DNA of 27,245 nucleotides from a virus, in IMG/VR virus record IMGVR_UViG_3300030107_003361, positions 1 through 27,245 of that record. One strand, written 5' to 3'. The translations under genes were made by a program, and so were the position numbers. The notes under the pieces were generated by a model. That model was not told the origin of the DNA and did not search any database. It worked only from the letters and a program-made list of their open reading frames with translations. Each line of letters opens with the position of its first letter. The stretch's first letter is position 1. Below are positions 13,357 to 19,506 of the stretch, piece by piece.

Positions 13357-14131
13357 CGCCCATGATGGACCTGAGCATAATAAGGACAGGTTTGAAGCTC
13401 TTGGAAATTTCATTGTTGAAAATAAACCTGACAATATAGTTCAGATAGGAGACTTTATGAACTTAGATTCTATAAACTTTTTTGATAACAATAAACCTTT
13501 AATGAAGGAAGGTAAAAGATTAAAAGATGATATAGATTCAGGTATAGAAGCTTATGAAAAGATAATGAAACCTTTACGTAATTTGTGGACGAAACAAACC
13601 AGGTGGAAAACTAAAAAGTATAATCCTAATAGATACTGGTTATTAGGAAACCATGAGCTTAGGACTTGGAGATATACTTTAGATAAACCAGAACTTAGTG
13701 GATTTATACCTGAGACAGATTTTGTTGGGGCAGGTAAAGACAAGTGGGATATAGTAGAATATAGACATTACGTGTACATTGATGGCACAGCGTTCACACA
13801 CGCACCTATGAATAGAAGAGTTAATCAACCCATAAGTGGGGAGTACGTTGCTAAAAGAGCTACTGAAACTCACGATACTTCAATAGTATTTGGACACACT
13901 CATAGATTTGGTGTTCATACTATGAAAAGAATTAATGGTGATGATACTGTAGCTCCATTAATACAATCTTGTAATGTCGGATGGTATGCTGATTATATGC
14001 CTGAGTACATGGAAGGAAATGAAGCTACTTGTGATTGGTGGGCAGGATTAGTTATGCTGACTCACACAGGTCATGGAACTATTGATATAACTCAGCACTC
14101 TATAGATAGAGTAAAGGAAGATTATTTATAA
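13322..14131 (+). CDS. Calcineurin-like metallophosphoesterase
   Basis: Two-metal phosphoesterase (269 aa) with the family motifs in order: PDAHDGP (D12, H14), IGDFMN (about 42-47), LLGNHELR (about 107-114) and FGHTHRFG (about 190-197). Such phage enzymes hydrolyse phosphodiesters, nucleotides or phosphoproteins; the substrate cannot be read from sequence. ATG 13322 is preferred to ATG 13316, because GGAG (13311-13314) is 7 bases from the former but only 1 from the latter. It overlaps the zinc-ribbon gene by 35 bases. The stop codon lies in the left arm of a stem-loop that leads into the next gene. Confidence 0.88.
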   Translation: MRKYATTLVIPDAHDGPEHNKDRFEALGNFIVENKPDNIVQIGDFMNLDSINFFDNNKPLMKEGKRLKDDIDSGIEAYEKIMKPLRNLWTKQTRWKTKKYNPNRYWLLGNHELRTWRYTLDKPELSGFIPETDFVGAGKDKWDIVEYRHYVYIDGTAFTHAPMNRRVNQPISGEYVAKRATETHDTSIVFGHTHRFGVHTMKRINGDDTVAPLIQSCNVGWYADYMPEYMEGNEATCDWWAGLVMLTHTGHGTIDITQHSIDRVKEDYL

Positions 14132-14188
14132 GGCAAGGTCGTAGTTTCGGAAATTGCTATATATTGCTATGTGCTACGACTGAGCCTT
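14130..14188 (+). promoter_or_regulatory. Long imperfect stem-loop in the leader of the reductase operon
   Basis: Two stacked helices can form: AAGGC (14130-14134) with GCCTT (14184-14188), and GTCGTAG (14138-14144) with CTACGAC (14174-14180), separated by a 3x3 internal loop (AAG/TGA). The 29-base apical region holds a direct repeat ATTGCTAT (14153 and 14163). A ribosome-binding site (AGGGGA) follows the stem by a few bases. It is too short for a tRNA and does not match a riboswitch I can name. It may control translation or RNA stability of the downstream small gene and ribonucleotide reductase. Confidence 0.55.
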
Positions 14189-14206
14189 CCTAACAGGGGA
14201 AATAAA

Positions 14207-14392
14207 ATGGGAGAAATTGATTATACTTTTACGGGAAGAAGAAAGACACAATTGTACGCTGAAAAAGTACACAAGGAAGGACCAATAGAAGCATCTAAAT
14301 GGTTAGAAGAAAATGCATCACTAGAAGAACTTGAAATAATAGGAAAACATATACAAAAGGAGATAGATAAATATGACTTCACTACCGAGTGA
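14207..14392 (+). CDS. Small hypothetical protein (61 aa) before the reductase
   Basis: Not recognised. ATG 14207 with AGGGGA upstream is preferred to the in-frame GTG 14171, which lies inside the stem-loop. The sequence is mostly helical and charged (YAEKVHKEGPIEASKWLEE, then a second helix EELEIIGKHIQKEIDKY), as in small helical-hairpin proteins. It overlaps the reductase start by 20 bases, and its C-terminus encodes the reductase ribosome-binding site (AAAGGAGAT). Co-expression with the reductase is therefore likely; role unknown. Confidence 0.7.
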   Translation: MGEIDYTFTGRRKTQLYAEKVHKEGPIEASKWLEENASLEELEIIGKHIQKEIDKYDFTTE

Positions 14393-16244
14393 ATACCAAC
14401 AGTTCATTCATCTTAGCAGATATGCTAGACATTTACCTGATAAACAGAGAAGAGAAACTTGGGTAGAAACTGTAGATAGATACGTAAATTTTTTTACTGA
14501 GAGATTTGATAACGAATTTGATTTATCTGAAGTAAAAAAAGCTATATTAAATTTAGAAGTTATGCCCTCTATGAGGTGTTTAATGACAGCAGGCAAAGCT
14601 TTAGATAGAGATAATGTAGCTGGGTTTAACTGTAGTTATTTACCAATAGATACTCCCCGAGCATTTGATGAGATAATGTATGTTTTAATGTGTGGTACTG
14701 GAGTTGGGTTTAGCGTGGAAAGACAGTTTATCAATCAGTTACCTCAGGTATCTGAAGAATTCCATGACACTAATACTGTGGTTCACGTAACTGATTCAAA
14801 AATGGGATGGGCTAGCGCTTACAGAGAGCTTATATCCCTGCTTTATTCTGGCAGGATACCATCATGGGACGTTTCAAAAGTTCGTCCAGCAGGAGCGAGA
14901 TTAAAGACCTTTGGAGGGCGTTCCTCAGGGCCAGAGCCGTTAGAAGAATTGTTTAAATTTACAGTAGATACTTTTATATCTGCTAAAGGAAGAAAACTTA
15001 CAAGCATAGAATGCCATGACATATGTTGTAAGGTAGGAGATATAGTTGTAGTAGGTGGAGTACGTAGGTCAGCATTAATATCTTTATCTAATCTTAGTGA
15101 CGATAGAATGAGAATAGCTAAGTCTGGTAATTGGTGGGAATTACATGGCCACAGAGCTCTAGCTAACAATTCTGCGTGTTATACCGAAACCCCGGACATG
15201 GCTCAGTTTATGTCAGAATGGCAAGCATTATATATGAGTCACTCAGGGGAGCGTGGTATATTTAATAGAACTGCAGCTAAGAAATTCTCTCCTGAACGTA
15301 GGGATACTGAATGGGAGTTTGGCACTAATCCATGTTCTGAAATTGTGTTAAGACCTAATCAATTTTGTAATTTATCTGAGGTTATAATAAGACCTAAAGA
15401 TACTCTTAAAGACCTTAAAAAGAAAGTAGAAATTGCTACTATAATAGGTACTATGCAGGCTACGTTAACTGACTTCAGATATTTGAGGTCAACTTGGAAA
15501 AAGAATACAGAAGAAGAAGCATTACTAGGAGTATCATTGACAGGTATAATGGACCATCAAACTCTTAGCACATGTAAAGACACAACTAAAAAATGGCTGA
15601 AGGAGATGAAAAATGTGGCAGTCGATACGAATGAAACTTGGGCTAATAAGCTCGGAATTAACCCTAGCAGTGCAATCACTTGCGTCAAGCCTAGTGGTAC
15701 TGTTAGTCAGCTTACTAATACTGCTAGTGGGATACATCCTCGTCATAATGATTACTATATACGAACGGTGCGTCAAGACAACAAAGACCCACTAACTACT
15801 TTTATGAAAGAGTTTGGATTTCCTAATGAGCCCGCATTTGGTAAAGAAAATTCTACTACTATATTTTCTTTTGGATGTAAAAGTCCTAAAGGAGCAGTTA
15901 CTAGAGATGAAAAAACAGCCATAGAACAACTAGAACATTGGTTAGTGTATCAAGAAAATTGGTGTGAGCATAAACCTTCTATTACTGTTTACGTAAGAGA
16001 GCACGAATGGATGGAAGTAGGTGCTTGGGTATATAAACATTTTGATATTGTAAGTGGAATATCTTTTTTACCTTACGATGGAGGTACCTACAAACAAGCT
16101 CCGTACACAGATTGCACTAAAGAAGAGTATGAAGAGGCTGTAAAGAATACACCTAAAGCTGATTGGTCTTTTCTTGTTGAAGAAACTGATAACACAAGTA
16201 GTTCACAGCAACTAGCTTGTACTGGTAACGCCTGTGAGCTTTAG
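14373..16244 (+). CDS. Class II (B12-dependent) ribonucleotide reductase
   Basis: Monomeric adenosylcobalamin-dependent ribonucleoside-triphosphate reductase type, 623 aa, supplying deoxynucleotides for phage replication. Visible are the active-site Cys of GFNCSYLP (about C88), the radical Cys and Glu of NPCSEIVL (C321, E323), the second redox Cys of NQFCNLSE (C332), and a C-terminal shuttle pair CTGNAC (C616, C621) with the same four-residue spacing as L. leichmannii (C731, C736). It is shorter than that enzyme (739 aa), as common in phages. No intein, split or partner small subunit is seen. The requirement for cobalamin means the host must make or import B12. AAAGGAG sits upstream of the ATG. 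Confidence 0.93.
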   Translation: MTSLPSEYQQFIHLSRYARHLPDKQRRETWVETVDRYVNFFTERFDNEFDLSEVKKAILNLEVMPSMRCLMTAGKALDRDNVAGFNCSYLPIDTPRAFDEIMYVLMCGTGVGFSVERQFINQLPQVSEEFHDTNTVVHVTDSKMGWASAYRELISLLYSGRIPSWDVSKVRPAGARLKTFGGRSSGPEPLEELFKFTVDTFISAKGRKLTSIECHDICCKVGDIVVVGGVRRSALISLSNLSDDRMRIAKSGNWWELHGHRALANNSACYTETPDMAQFMSEWQALYMSHSGERGIFNRTAAKKFSPERRDTEWEFGTNPCSEIVLRPNQFCNLSEVIIRPKDTLKDLKKKVEIATIIGTMQATLTDFRYLRSTWKKNTEEEALLGVSLTGIMDHQTLSTCKDTTKKWLKEMKNVAVDTNETWANKLGINPSSAITCVKPSGTVSQLTNTASGIHPRHNDYYIRTVRQDNKDPLTTFMKEFGFPNEPAFGKENSTTIFSFGCKSPKGAVTRDEKTAIEQLEHWLVYQENWCEHKPSITVYVREHEWMEVGAWVYKHFDIVSGISFLPYDGGTYKQAPYTDCTKEEYEEAVKNTPKADWSFLVEETDNTSSSQQLACTGNACEL

Positions 16245-16309
16245 TCCATGTAAAAGAGTATATTTAGAAATACTTAAAAGAATATTTAACTCTATGAGGA
16301 TGACTAATA

Positions 16310-16525
16310 ATGAACCCAGACAACATTAAAGACCCAAAGCATTACGCTAGATGGAAAATAGAACCAGTTCAATTTATGATTGAAAATGAGATACCTTACG
16401 CTGAAGGCAACGTAATAAAATATATTATGCGTTGGAGATATAAAGGTGGTCTTGAAGATTTACATAAAGCTCAAGAGTATATAAAAATTCTAATAGATCA
16501 TGAATTAAAATGTTCAAAGTCTTAG
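16310..16525 (+). CDS. DUF3310 family protein (71 aa)
   Basis: Matches the small phage DUF3310 family, often loosely annotated as nucleotide kinase or SaV-like. The features are an early KDPKHYARW segment (about 7-15), PVQFMIEN (about 18-25), and the helix YAEGNVIKYIMRWRYKGG (about 29-46), which leads into DLHKAQEYI. Function is experimentally unclear. GAGG precedes the ATG. It ends 16 bases inside the methyltransferase gene, so both are likely in the same transcript. Position between reductase and methyltransferase is consistent with a nucleotide or DNA modification role. Confidence 0.82.
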   Translation: MNPDNIKDPKHYARWKIEPVQFMIENEIPYAEGNVIKYIMRWRYKGGLEDLHKAQEYIKILIDHELKCSKS

Positions 16526-17325
16526 ACCTATTCTCAGGCATAGGAGGATTTAGTCTAGGACTAGAGTCTACGGGATATTTTGAAACAATTGCTTTTTGTG
16601 AAATAGAAAAATATCCACAAAAAGTCTTAAAAAAGCATTGGCCAGGAGTACCAATATATGAAGACATCAGAGAAATGGATACAACAGGACTTGCTCCAGA
16701 CATCATCACAGGAGGATACCCCTGTCAACCTTTTAGTAACGCGGGTAAACAGAGAGGTGAAAAAGACCCAAGACACCTCTGGCCAGAAATGTTTAGAATT
16801 ATCAAAGAAACTAAACCAAGATGGATCCTTTGTGAAAATGTTTATGGACACATACGACTCGGATTGGACACCGTGCTCGATGACTTGGAGAGTGAAGGAT
16901 ACACAACGTGGTCGTTTATTATTCCAGCTTGCTCGGTTGGCGCCCCGCACGAAAGAAAAAGAGTCTTCATTGTGGCCCACTCCAAGACTATCGGAGTACA
17001 AGGATTGCGGACCAGTAGGGAGCAAGAGCCACACTCACATGTACAAAAGGAAATATCTTTGTGCAACAGTAAAGATGTGGCCGACACCAACCGCAAACGA
17101 GGACGCTTGTGGAAACCCCGGAACGAAGATGCAAAAAATGTTGGGCAACCATCCAGAAGTTCGAAATTCGGGGTCTGGAACTTTGAACCCAACGTGGGTA
17201 GAGTGGCTAATGGGATACCCTCTAGGGTGGACAGACTTAAAGGATTAGGTAATTCTATAGTACCACAAATAGCACAGACATTAGGAGATACAATTATTAG
17301 TTATGAAAACGTTATTAAGCATTGA
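16510..17325 (+). CDS. DNA (cytosine-5) methyltransferase
   Basis: 271-aa C5-cytosine methyltransferase of the Dcm class. Motifs are I (DLFSGIGGFS, 6-15, AdoMet binding), IV (PCQPFS, 71-76, catalytic Cys72), VI (CENV, 108-111), VIII (GAPHERKRV, 144-152), a target-recognition region (about 160-235) and X (GLGNSIVPQIA, 245-255). All core motifs are intact, so activity is likely: it transfers a methyl group to C5 of cytosine in a short target, probably protecting phage DNA from host restriction. The target site is not predictable. The gene is unusual in that 591 bases (16658-17248) also encode a second conserved-looking protein in the +1 frame. It overlaps DUF3310 upstream and a membrane gene downstream. 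Confidence 0.92.
   Translation: MFKVLDLFSGIGGFSLGLESTGYFETIAFCEIEKYPQKVLKKHWPGVPIYEDIREMDTTGLAPDIITGGYPCQPFSNAGKQRGEKDPRHLWPEMFRIIKETKPRWILCENVYGHIRLGLDTVLDDLESEGYTTWSFIIPACSVGAPHERKRVFIVAHSKTIGVQGLRTSREQEPHSHVQKEISLCNSKDVADTNRKRGRLWKPRNEDAKNVGQPSRSSKFGVWNFEPNVGRVANGIPSRVDRLKGLGNSIVPQIAQTLGDTIISYENVIKH
16658..17248 (+). CDS. Overprinted methyltransferase-associated protein (196 aa)
   Basis: A complete second frame inside the methyltransferase gene. It has its own Shine-Dalgarno sequence AGGAG (16644-16648), 9 bases before ATG 16658. The product is not shadow-like. It has CSMTWRVKDTQRGRLLFQLA (73-92), two WPTP motifs (106-109, 141-144) and LNPTWVEWLMGYPLGWTDL (176-194). From memory, these motifs match a recurrent phage family usually labelled 'DNA cytosine methyltransferase' or its neighbour. 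Such proteins lack the AdoMet and PCQ motifs, so catalysis is not expected; a specificity or inhibitor partner of the methyltransferase is possible. An internal start at 16838 exists but has no ribosome-binding site. Gene real: likely; function: unknown. Confidence 0.72.
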   Translation: MKTSEKWIQQDLLQTSSQEDTPVNLLVTRVNREVKKTQDTSGQKCLELSKKLNQDGSFVKMFMDTYDSDWTPCSMTWRVKDTQRGRLLFQLARLAPRTKEKESSLWPTPRLSEYKDCGPVGSKSHTHMYKRKYLCATVKMWPTPTANEDACGNPGTKMQKMLGNHPEVRNSGSGTLNPTWVEWLMGYPLGWTDLKD

Positions 17326-17533
17326 AAAATTTTATGAAATATTAGGTACTATCACAACAGTTATTGGCGTATTCCTAATTTCTGAAGGATACTATGTGCA
17401 AGGATTTTTAATAAATGGCTTTAGCGATATAGTATGGGCTTGGTGGGGCTTTCTAAAGAAAGCATACTATTTAATTGGGCTGCAAGTTTTATTATTTATA
17501 CTTATGATGAATGGAGTATATAATAATTTATGA
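17303..17533 (+). CDS. Small membrane protein (76 aa), two predicted TM helices
   Basis: Hydrophobic segments at about residues 11-30 (LGTITTVIGVFLISEGYYV) and 54-72 (YLIGLQVLLFILMMNG) suggest two membrane helices joined by a loop containing VWAWWGF. Phages often carry such proteins of unknown role next to nucleotide genes. Its ATG lies 23 bases inside the methyltransferase gene; AGGAG (17283-17287) is somewhat far upstream. It ends in an ATGA overlap with the next gene. Not a recognised transporter: the WW motif alone is not enough for PnuC. Confidence 0.7.
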   Translation: MKTLLSIEKFYEILGTITTVIGVFLISEGYYVQGFLINGFSDIVWAWWGFLKKAYYLIGLQVLLFILMMNGVYNNL

Positions 17534-17790
17534 AAAAAGACAGAAAATTTAAAAAGTATCCATTAGTATTGATTGAATGGTACGACCACGCTGGCGAGGG
17601 TGGTTGGGTTGATATGAAAGATCTTGAAGAAGAACCTATACTTGCTAAAACTGTTGGATGGTTAGTAAAAGAAGATAAGTTGAGGTATCACGTTATGAAT
17701 ACTCTTACTAATGATGATGGGCAGGGTGGTAATTCAGAAATTATAAAAGGCACTGTGAAAAGTGCTAAGATACTTAGAAAATCCTTTTAA
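17530..17790 (+). CDS. Hypothetical phage protein (86 aa)
   Basis: Small soluble protein resembling a common uncharacterised phage family: a Trp-rich start (VLIEWYDHAGEGGWVDMKDLEE), then TVGWLVKEDKLRYHVM (about 38-53), and a beta-rich end. The pattern 'VGWLVKED' followed by a strand and a Gly-rich turn is typical of that group, which has no assigned function. It starts in an ATGA overlap with the upstream membrane gene. It is the last + strand gene: its stop codon overlaps by three bases with the stop codon of the convergent gene. Confidence 0.75.
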   Translation: MKKDRKFKKYPLVLIEWYDHAGEGGWVDMKDLEEEPILAKTVGWLVKEDKLRYHVMNTLTNDDGQGGNSEIIKGTVKSAKILRKSF

Positions 17791-18395
17791 TAAAACTCAC
17801 GTTTTTCATCTTCTACAAAAGGATGTATAACTCCAGGTGTAGGAAACATCCTGGCTTTTAGCTGTTGTAATTTATCTTTAAATGCACCTGAGTAAGGCAT
17901 GTCATAAGCATTCCAATCTTCCATAGTTGGAAAGTCTGGGTCTCCAGCAAATATAAATCCTCCAACTATTTGATCGAATCTTGATTCTACTTCCCATTGG
18001 TCTAAGTCTCTTGTTTCTCCTCCGGGCTTTGCGTGATTATTATAGGAGTTTGTAACCCACTCACGATATTGAGGATTACTTAAAGCTGCTACTCTTAAAT
18101 CATAATAAGTTTCAGGCTCTACATTTTTTAAATTATGTAAAGATTCACTAAGAGCATATTTTCTCATTTGCTGAGAAGTTACTTTTCTTCCTAAAGCCTG
18201 TTCAAATTTCTTTTTATTAATATGAACTACTGGTTGGTTTCTAGTGCTTTGAGTGCCTTTAAGATGTGATACAGTTTCTCCCCAGTACTGGTTATTGTCT
18301 TTACCAAAAGGTTTAGCCAATTTAGTCTCAGCTGGGGAGGCAACATGTACACTTTCTAATAGTCTAGTTGACAAATTTTTAATTTGGTCAGCCAT
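17787..18395 (-). CDS. Hypothetical protein (202 aa), last gene of the late strand
   Basis: Not recognised. Soluble, with no membrane segment. The N-terminal part is polar (DQIKNLSTRLLESVHVASP). The centre is helical with basic patches (HINKKKFEQALGRKVTSQQM). The C-terminal half is acidic and aromatic (WEVESRFDQIVGGFIFAGD), ending with a Pro-rich segment and EDEKREFY. It is read from the minus strand and starts one base after the stop of the 41-aa membrane gene. It may be a structural or packaging-related late protein because it is at the end of the late operon; that is inference. Its stop overlaps that of the convergent early gene. Confidence 0.75.
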   Translation of the reverse strand: MADQIKNLSTRLLESVHVASPAETKLAKPFGKDNNQYWGETVSHLKGTQSTRNQPVVHINKKKFEQALGRKVTSQQMRKYALSESLHNLKNVEPETYYDLRVAALSNPQYREWVTNSYNNHAKPGGETRDLDQWEVESRFDQIVGGFIFAGDPDFPTMEDWNAYDMPYSGAFKDKLQQLKARMFPTPGVIHPFVEDEKREFY

Positions 18396-18396
18396 T

Positions 18397-18522
18397 TTAC
18401 CAAGAACCGATTACAAATCCAATAAAAAACCATCCAGCATACCAGATAATGTTAGGCAATGATTCTACCACATCCATTATAGTATCTTTAATAAGCATCC
18501 ATTGTAGTTTATCAAATTTCAT
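18397..18522 (-). CDS. Very small membrane protein (41 aa) in the lysis region
   Basis: Short minus-strand frame preceded by AGGAG seven bases before its ATG. The N-terminus is amphipathic (MKFDKLQWMLIKDTIMD). The C-terminal third is hydrophobic with aromatic residues (IIWYAGWFFIGFVIGSW, about 25-41). Position between the unknown 202-aa gene and the 3-TM holin suggests a lysis accessory such as an antiholin or small holin-like peptide. No lipobox is present, so it is not an o-spanin. Supported by ribosome-binding site, strand and tight packing. Confidence 0.6.
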   Translation of the reverse strand: MKFDKLQWMLIKDTIMDVVESLPNIIWYAGWFFIGFVIGSW

Positions 18523-18534
18523 TTTATACTCCTT

Positions 18535-18906
18535 TTATTTTCCAACTTTTTTAACACGTTCAAAACTTCTAGCACCAGCTAATCCAAGCATACCTAATAG
18601 CACAGGCATCATTGTACCTATATCAGCTTGTGGTACTACTATCCCAAATGGTTCAGCTAATGGACTTACTAAAAAATTAACTGCAAATCCAGATACACAT
18701 ACCCAAGCACATGCAGGACGCCAACCAGCTTGAAACCAATTACCTTTTGCTTCTTCTTTATTTACTTCTATTTGCGCTAGTGCAACTTCATGAGCTTGCT
18801 TTTCTGCTAAAGTTGCTATCTCATGTGCTAATTTATTTTTAGTATCCGCATCAGGGATAAATTTATCCAGTAGTGAGGCTACTGGTCCTATTAATGCTTG
18901 CAACAT
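18535..18906 (-). CDS. Holin family protein (3-TM, GTA-holin type)
   Basis: 123-aa protein matching the phage/GTA 3-TM holin family. It has an amphipathic N-terminal helix (LIGPVASLLDKFIPDADTK), a charged helical region (about 24-55), the conserved WFQAGWRPACAWVC segment (about 57-70) starting membrane helix 1, a second helix around VNFLVSPLAEPFG, and a third (MMPVLLGMLGLAGARSFERV, about 99-118). Holins form membrane lesions that time lysis and release the lytic enzyme. It overlaps the DUF5675 gene by 16 bases. The ribosome-binding site is weak, so coupling to that gene is likely. Confidence 0.85.
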   Translation of the reverse strand: MLQALIGPVASLLDKFIPDADTKNKLAHEIATLAEKQAHEVALAQIEVNKEEAKGNWFQAGWRPACAWVCVSGFAVNFLVSPLAEPFGIVVPQADIGTMMPVLLGMLGLAGARSFERVKKVGK

Positions 18907-19304
18907 TGATGGTTATCCTCTATAATTAAATCAAACTCATCTATTTCTTTTAAAATAGACATAAACTCAGCAAACCCTCTACCGCTGGCAAGCACTGCAG
19001 CCTTACCATTTAGTTTACCAAATTCTTCAGCAATAAGTACACATCCCTGTGTGTTACGTTCACTATTCCCTTTGTGAAACAATATATGTGTTCTTTCTGC
19101 TACATCTAATATCTCAAATGTATCTCCAAATTTAGGAGACTTAATTCTTTTACAATTATATGGTCCTGAAGGAATACAACTTATACCTTTCTTATTATTT
19201 TCCCAAGCTGGTTCAAGAGTTACTGCAAATGGAATATCTTCATTTATTAACACACCAAATGTAGCATCTTTATTATTAGCTACTCTTTTTAATATCAGTT
19301 CCAT
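18891..19304 (-). CDS. DUF5675 family protein, possible peptidoglycan enzyme
   Basis: 137-aa DUF5675-type protein: LEPAWENNKKGISCIPSGPY (30-49), then HILFHKGNSERNTQGCVLI (73-91). The His...(S/T)xGC arrangement (H77, T85, G87, C88) resembles the YkuD L,D-transpeptidase active-site pattern. The family is recurrent next to phage holins, and no other lytic enzyme is visible in this window. This makes it the best candidate for cell-wall cutting or modification at lysis, though activity of DUF5675 proteins is not, as far as I know, established. GAGG precedes the ATG. It overlaps the upstream membrane gene by 29 bases and the holin by 16. Confidence 0.8.
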   Translation of the reverse strand: MELILKRVANNKDATFGVLINEDIPFAVTLEPAWENNKKGISCIPSGPYNCKRIKSPKFGDTFEILDVAERTHILFHKGNSERNTQGCVLIAEEFGKLNGKAAVLASGRGFAEFMSILKEIDEFDLIIEDNHQCCKH

Positions 19305-19506
19305 GTACTACCTCTAATTTTTTTTCTTCTAATTTATATGTTTTATGTTTAAAATAAACACTAACAATTAAAGAACAAAAGGCTATTCCCAAAGCAAATA
19401 AAGTTGAATGGTGGTCTATATAAGCAGCTACACACGCCCATCCTGAACAACTATACAATATAAAATCTATTCCTTTAACTACAGGGTCGGGGTATTTATA
19501 TATCAT
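19276..19506 (-). CDS. Small two-TM membrane protein (76 aa), holin-like
   Basis: Two hydrophobic segments, about 11-29 (GIDFILYSCSGWACVAAYI) and 35-51 (TLFALGIAFCSLIVSVY), are followed by a basic, charged C-terminal tail (KHKTYKLEEKKLEVVHG). Two helices plus a charged cytoplasmic tail is the shape of a class II holin. It lies directly before the DUF5675 and 3-TM holin genes, so it may be a second holin, antiholin or pinholin. It overlaps the 1429-aa gene by 4 bases and the DUF5675 gene by 29. Confidence 0.75.
   Translation of the reverse strand: MIYKYPDPVVKGIDFILYSCSGWACVAAYIDHHSTLFALGIAFCSLIVSVYFKHKTYKLEEKKLEVVHGTDIKKSS

Noticed and set aside
14131-14206. tRNA gene candidate
   Set aside because: The stem-loop is about 59 bases, lacks D and T arms and a 7-bp acceptor stem, and does not match tRNA geometry.
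16627-17192. Two minus-strand frames opposite the methyltransferase
   Set aside because: The region is already dual-coding on the + strand. The minus-strand products show no motif, and long open frames there follow from the unusual base composition.
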